6,365 nucleotides of DNA from Chloroflexota bacterium (lineage in GTDB: Bacteria > Chloroflexota > Chloroflexia > Thermomicrobiales > UBA6265). Each line of letters begins with the position of its first letter. The first letter of the stretch is position 1. The position numbers and the translations under genes were made by a program. Shown here one piece after another: positions 5,186 through 6,365 of this stretch. The notes below the pieces were generated by a model. It made no database searches and was not told the origin of the DNA. It saw only the letters and a program-made list of their open reading frames with translations. The stretch is taken from the NCBI GenBank assembly GCA_023415845.1, contig JAEZJB010000105.1, positions 1-6,365 of the forward strand, written 5' to 3'.

Positions 5186-6214
5186 ATGGTTAGTACCGCT
5201 GTCCGCCTGATTACTGATCCTATTGCTGCGAAGGGCGTTCGTGACCAGTTCGGTCGCCGCATGAACTACCTCCGCATTTCCCTCACCGATCGCTGCAATT
5301 TCCGCTGCGTCTATTGCATGCCGGAAATGGGTATGAAGTTCCAGCCACGGGACGAAATGCTGTCCGACGATGAGTTGATTCGGGTGGTAGGCCTGTGCGC
5401 CCAGTTGGGGTTCACCAAGCTGCGCCTGACCGGCGGCGAACCTACGATTCGTCCCCATCTCGTCGATCTCGTGCGCGAGATGAAGTCCTTTCCGGGCATT
5501 CGCGAGTTGTCGATGACCACCAACGCGCTCCTGCTTGGACGTATGGCCGCTGACCTCAAGGACGCAGGTCTCGATCGCGTCAACATCAGCATCGACACCC
5601 TCGACGCCGTGCAGTTCAAGAGCATGACGCGCGGTGGCCGGTTCGACCTGGTCTGGCAGGGGATCGAAGCCGCCGATGCAGTCGGTTTGACCCCCATCAA
5701 GCTGAACACGGTGGTGTTGCGCAATCACAATGAGTTCAAGGTTGCCGATATGGCGGCCCTCACCATCGATCGGCCCTGGCAGGTTCGCTTCCTCGAAATC
5801 ATGCCGATGGAGGGTGTCGGTCTGGTCTATGACGAGGGACTCGTTACCTCAGCCGAAACCCAGGCGCGGCTGGAAGAAACGTTCGGCCCCCTCGAACCGC
5901 TGCCAGCCGATCCCTCCGATCCCGCACGCACCTGGCGGATACCTGGCGCCAAAGGCACGATCGGGTTCATCTCCCCAATCTCCGAACCGTTCTGCGAAAC
6001 TTGTAACCGGGTTCGCCTGACCGCCGACGGCAATCTTCGCCTTTGCCTCCTGCGGCCTGACGAGGTCAACATCCGGGACATGATGCGTGCCGGGGCGTCA
6101 GATGATGACATCCTCCAGCGCATTCGCGGTGGTGTCTGGTACAAGCCGTGGGGCCATCGCGTCGCCGACGGCGATGTCGACACCATTCGCGGCATGTCAC
6201 AGATCGGCGGCTAG
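5186..6214 (+). CDS. moaA: GTP 3',8-cyclase MoaA (molybdenum cofactor biosynthesis)
   Basis: This radical SAM enzyme turns GTP into 3',8-cyclo-GTP, the first step of molybdenum cofactor synthesis; MoaC then makes cyclic pyranopterin monophosphate. With this start it has 342 residues. FGRRMNYLRISLTDRC leads to the radical SAM cluster C37-x3-C41-x2-C44. LTGGEP (81-86) is the SAM-binding GGEP motif. The C-terminal 4Fe-4S cluster that holds GTP is C270-x2-C273-x13-C287. The protein ends in the conserved Gly-Gly (341-342) needed for catalysis. All key residues are present. The ATG at 5186 has GGGA 6 bases upstream; an in-frame ATG at 5165 would add 7 residues but lacks a ribosome site, so the start is not certain. 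No other moa/mog/moe gene is in the window. A promoter likely lies at 5094-5122 and a terminator at 6261-6288. Confidence 0.93.
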   Translation: MVSTAVRLITDPIAAKGVRDQFGRRMNYLRISLTDRCNFRCVYCMPEMGMKFQPRDEMLSDDELIRVVGLCAQLGFTKLRLTGGEPTIRPHLVDLVREMKSFPGIRELSMTTNALLLGRMAADLKDAGLDRVNISIDTLDAVQFKSMTRGGRFDLVWQGIEAADAVGLTPIKLNTVVLRNHNEFKVADMAALTIDRPWQVRFLEIMPMEGVGLVYDEGLVTSAETQARLEETFGPLEPLPADPSDPARTWRIPGAKGTIGFISPISEPFCETCNRVRLTADGNLRLCLLRPDEVNIRDMMRAGASDDDILQRIRGGVWYKPWGHRVADGDVDTIRGMSQIGG

Positions 6215-6260
6215 CACATAGCGTGTATCGCTGATTTACAACGAGAGACCTCTTCCGGTA

Positions 6261-6288
6261 AGACGCCGTCCAATGAAGGACGGCGTCT
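6261..6288 (+). terminator. Likely terminator after moaA
   Basis: AGACGCCGTCC (6261-6271) and GGACGGCGTCT (6278-6288) form a perfect 11-pair, GC-rich stem with a 6-base loop, 46 bases after the moaA stop. Only CCTTT follows, so the T tract is weak, as is frequent in GC-rich bacteria. On the opposite strand the stem is not followed by T residues, so it most likely acts on + strand transcripts. Confidence 0.65.
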
Positions 6289-6305
6289 CCTTTGGGAAAA
6301 AGATG

Positions 6306-6334
6306 GCCAGCCGATGAAGTCTGGCTGGTATGCT
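6306..6334 (+). promoter_or_regulatory. Possible extended -10 promoter over a small hairpin, near the window end
   Basis: TGG (6326-6328) directly precedes TATGCT (6329-6334), an extended -10 arrangement without a recognisable -35 box. A short stem pairs CCAGCC (6307-6312) with GGCTGG (6323-6328). Downstream, 6335-6365 holds an ATG at 6352 without a ribosome site. It may drive a gene beyond the window; chance is possible. Confidence 0.25.
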
Positions 6335-6365
6335 CTCGCGTAGTGTCGGCCATGAGGCCATCAAC

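Overview
The window carries six protein genes, all on the + strand, in two blocks separated by a 266-base gap. The DNA is GC-rich (roughly 60% by eye) with strong G/C bias at third codon positions, while the gap is visibly richer in A/T. Two F420-type luciferase-like oxidoreductases, a ROK sugar kinase, a LabA/NYN protein and a bacterial MoaA suggest a free-living GC-rich bacterium. Chloroflexota (Thermomicrobia-like) fits best and Actinomycetota is second. This is inference from gene content, not from a marker gene.

Block 1 (57-2966) holds two tandem luciferase-like flavin/F420-dependent oxidoreductases and a ROK-family sugar kinase. The gaps are 34 and 14 bases and each gene has its own good ribosome binding site, so this looks like one operon. 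The two oxidoreductases are paralogues with mosaic divergence: a 164-base core differs at only 3 positions, while sequence on both sides has diverged freely. That is the mark of recent gene conversion.

The gap (2967-3232) holds a strong hairpin that could end the kinase transcript. The same hairpin buries a GGAGG sequence, and an ATG in its loop opens a 20-codon hydrophobic reading frame. A second hairpin overlaps the stop of that frame. This is the least conventional structure in the window. It could be a plain terminator with a chance reading frame, or a structure-controlled micropeptide.

Block 2 (3233-6214) holds a NYN-domain predicted ribonuclease with a C-terminal winged-helix-like region, an Est30-like alpha/beta hydrolase with a complete catalytic triad, and moaA (GTP 3',8-cyclase, first step of molybdenum cofactor synthesis). 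moaA probably has its own promoter, overlapping the end of the hydrolase gene. A hairpin downstream of moaA probably ends transcription, followed by about 75 bases that may be the control region of a gene beyond the window.

I see no CRISPR array, tRNA, rRNA, insertion sequence or clear defence system. The genes themselves are ordinary families. The items most worth checking are the conversion tract and the structured gap.
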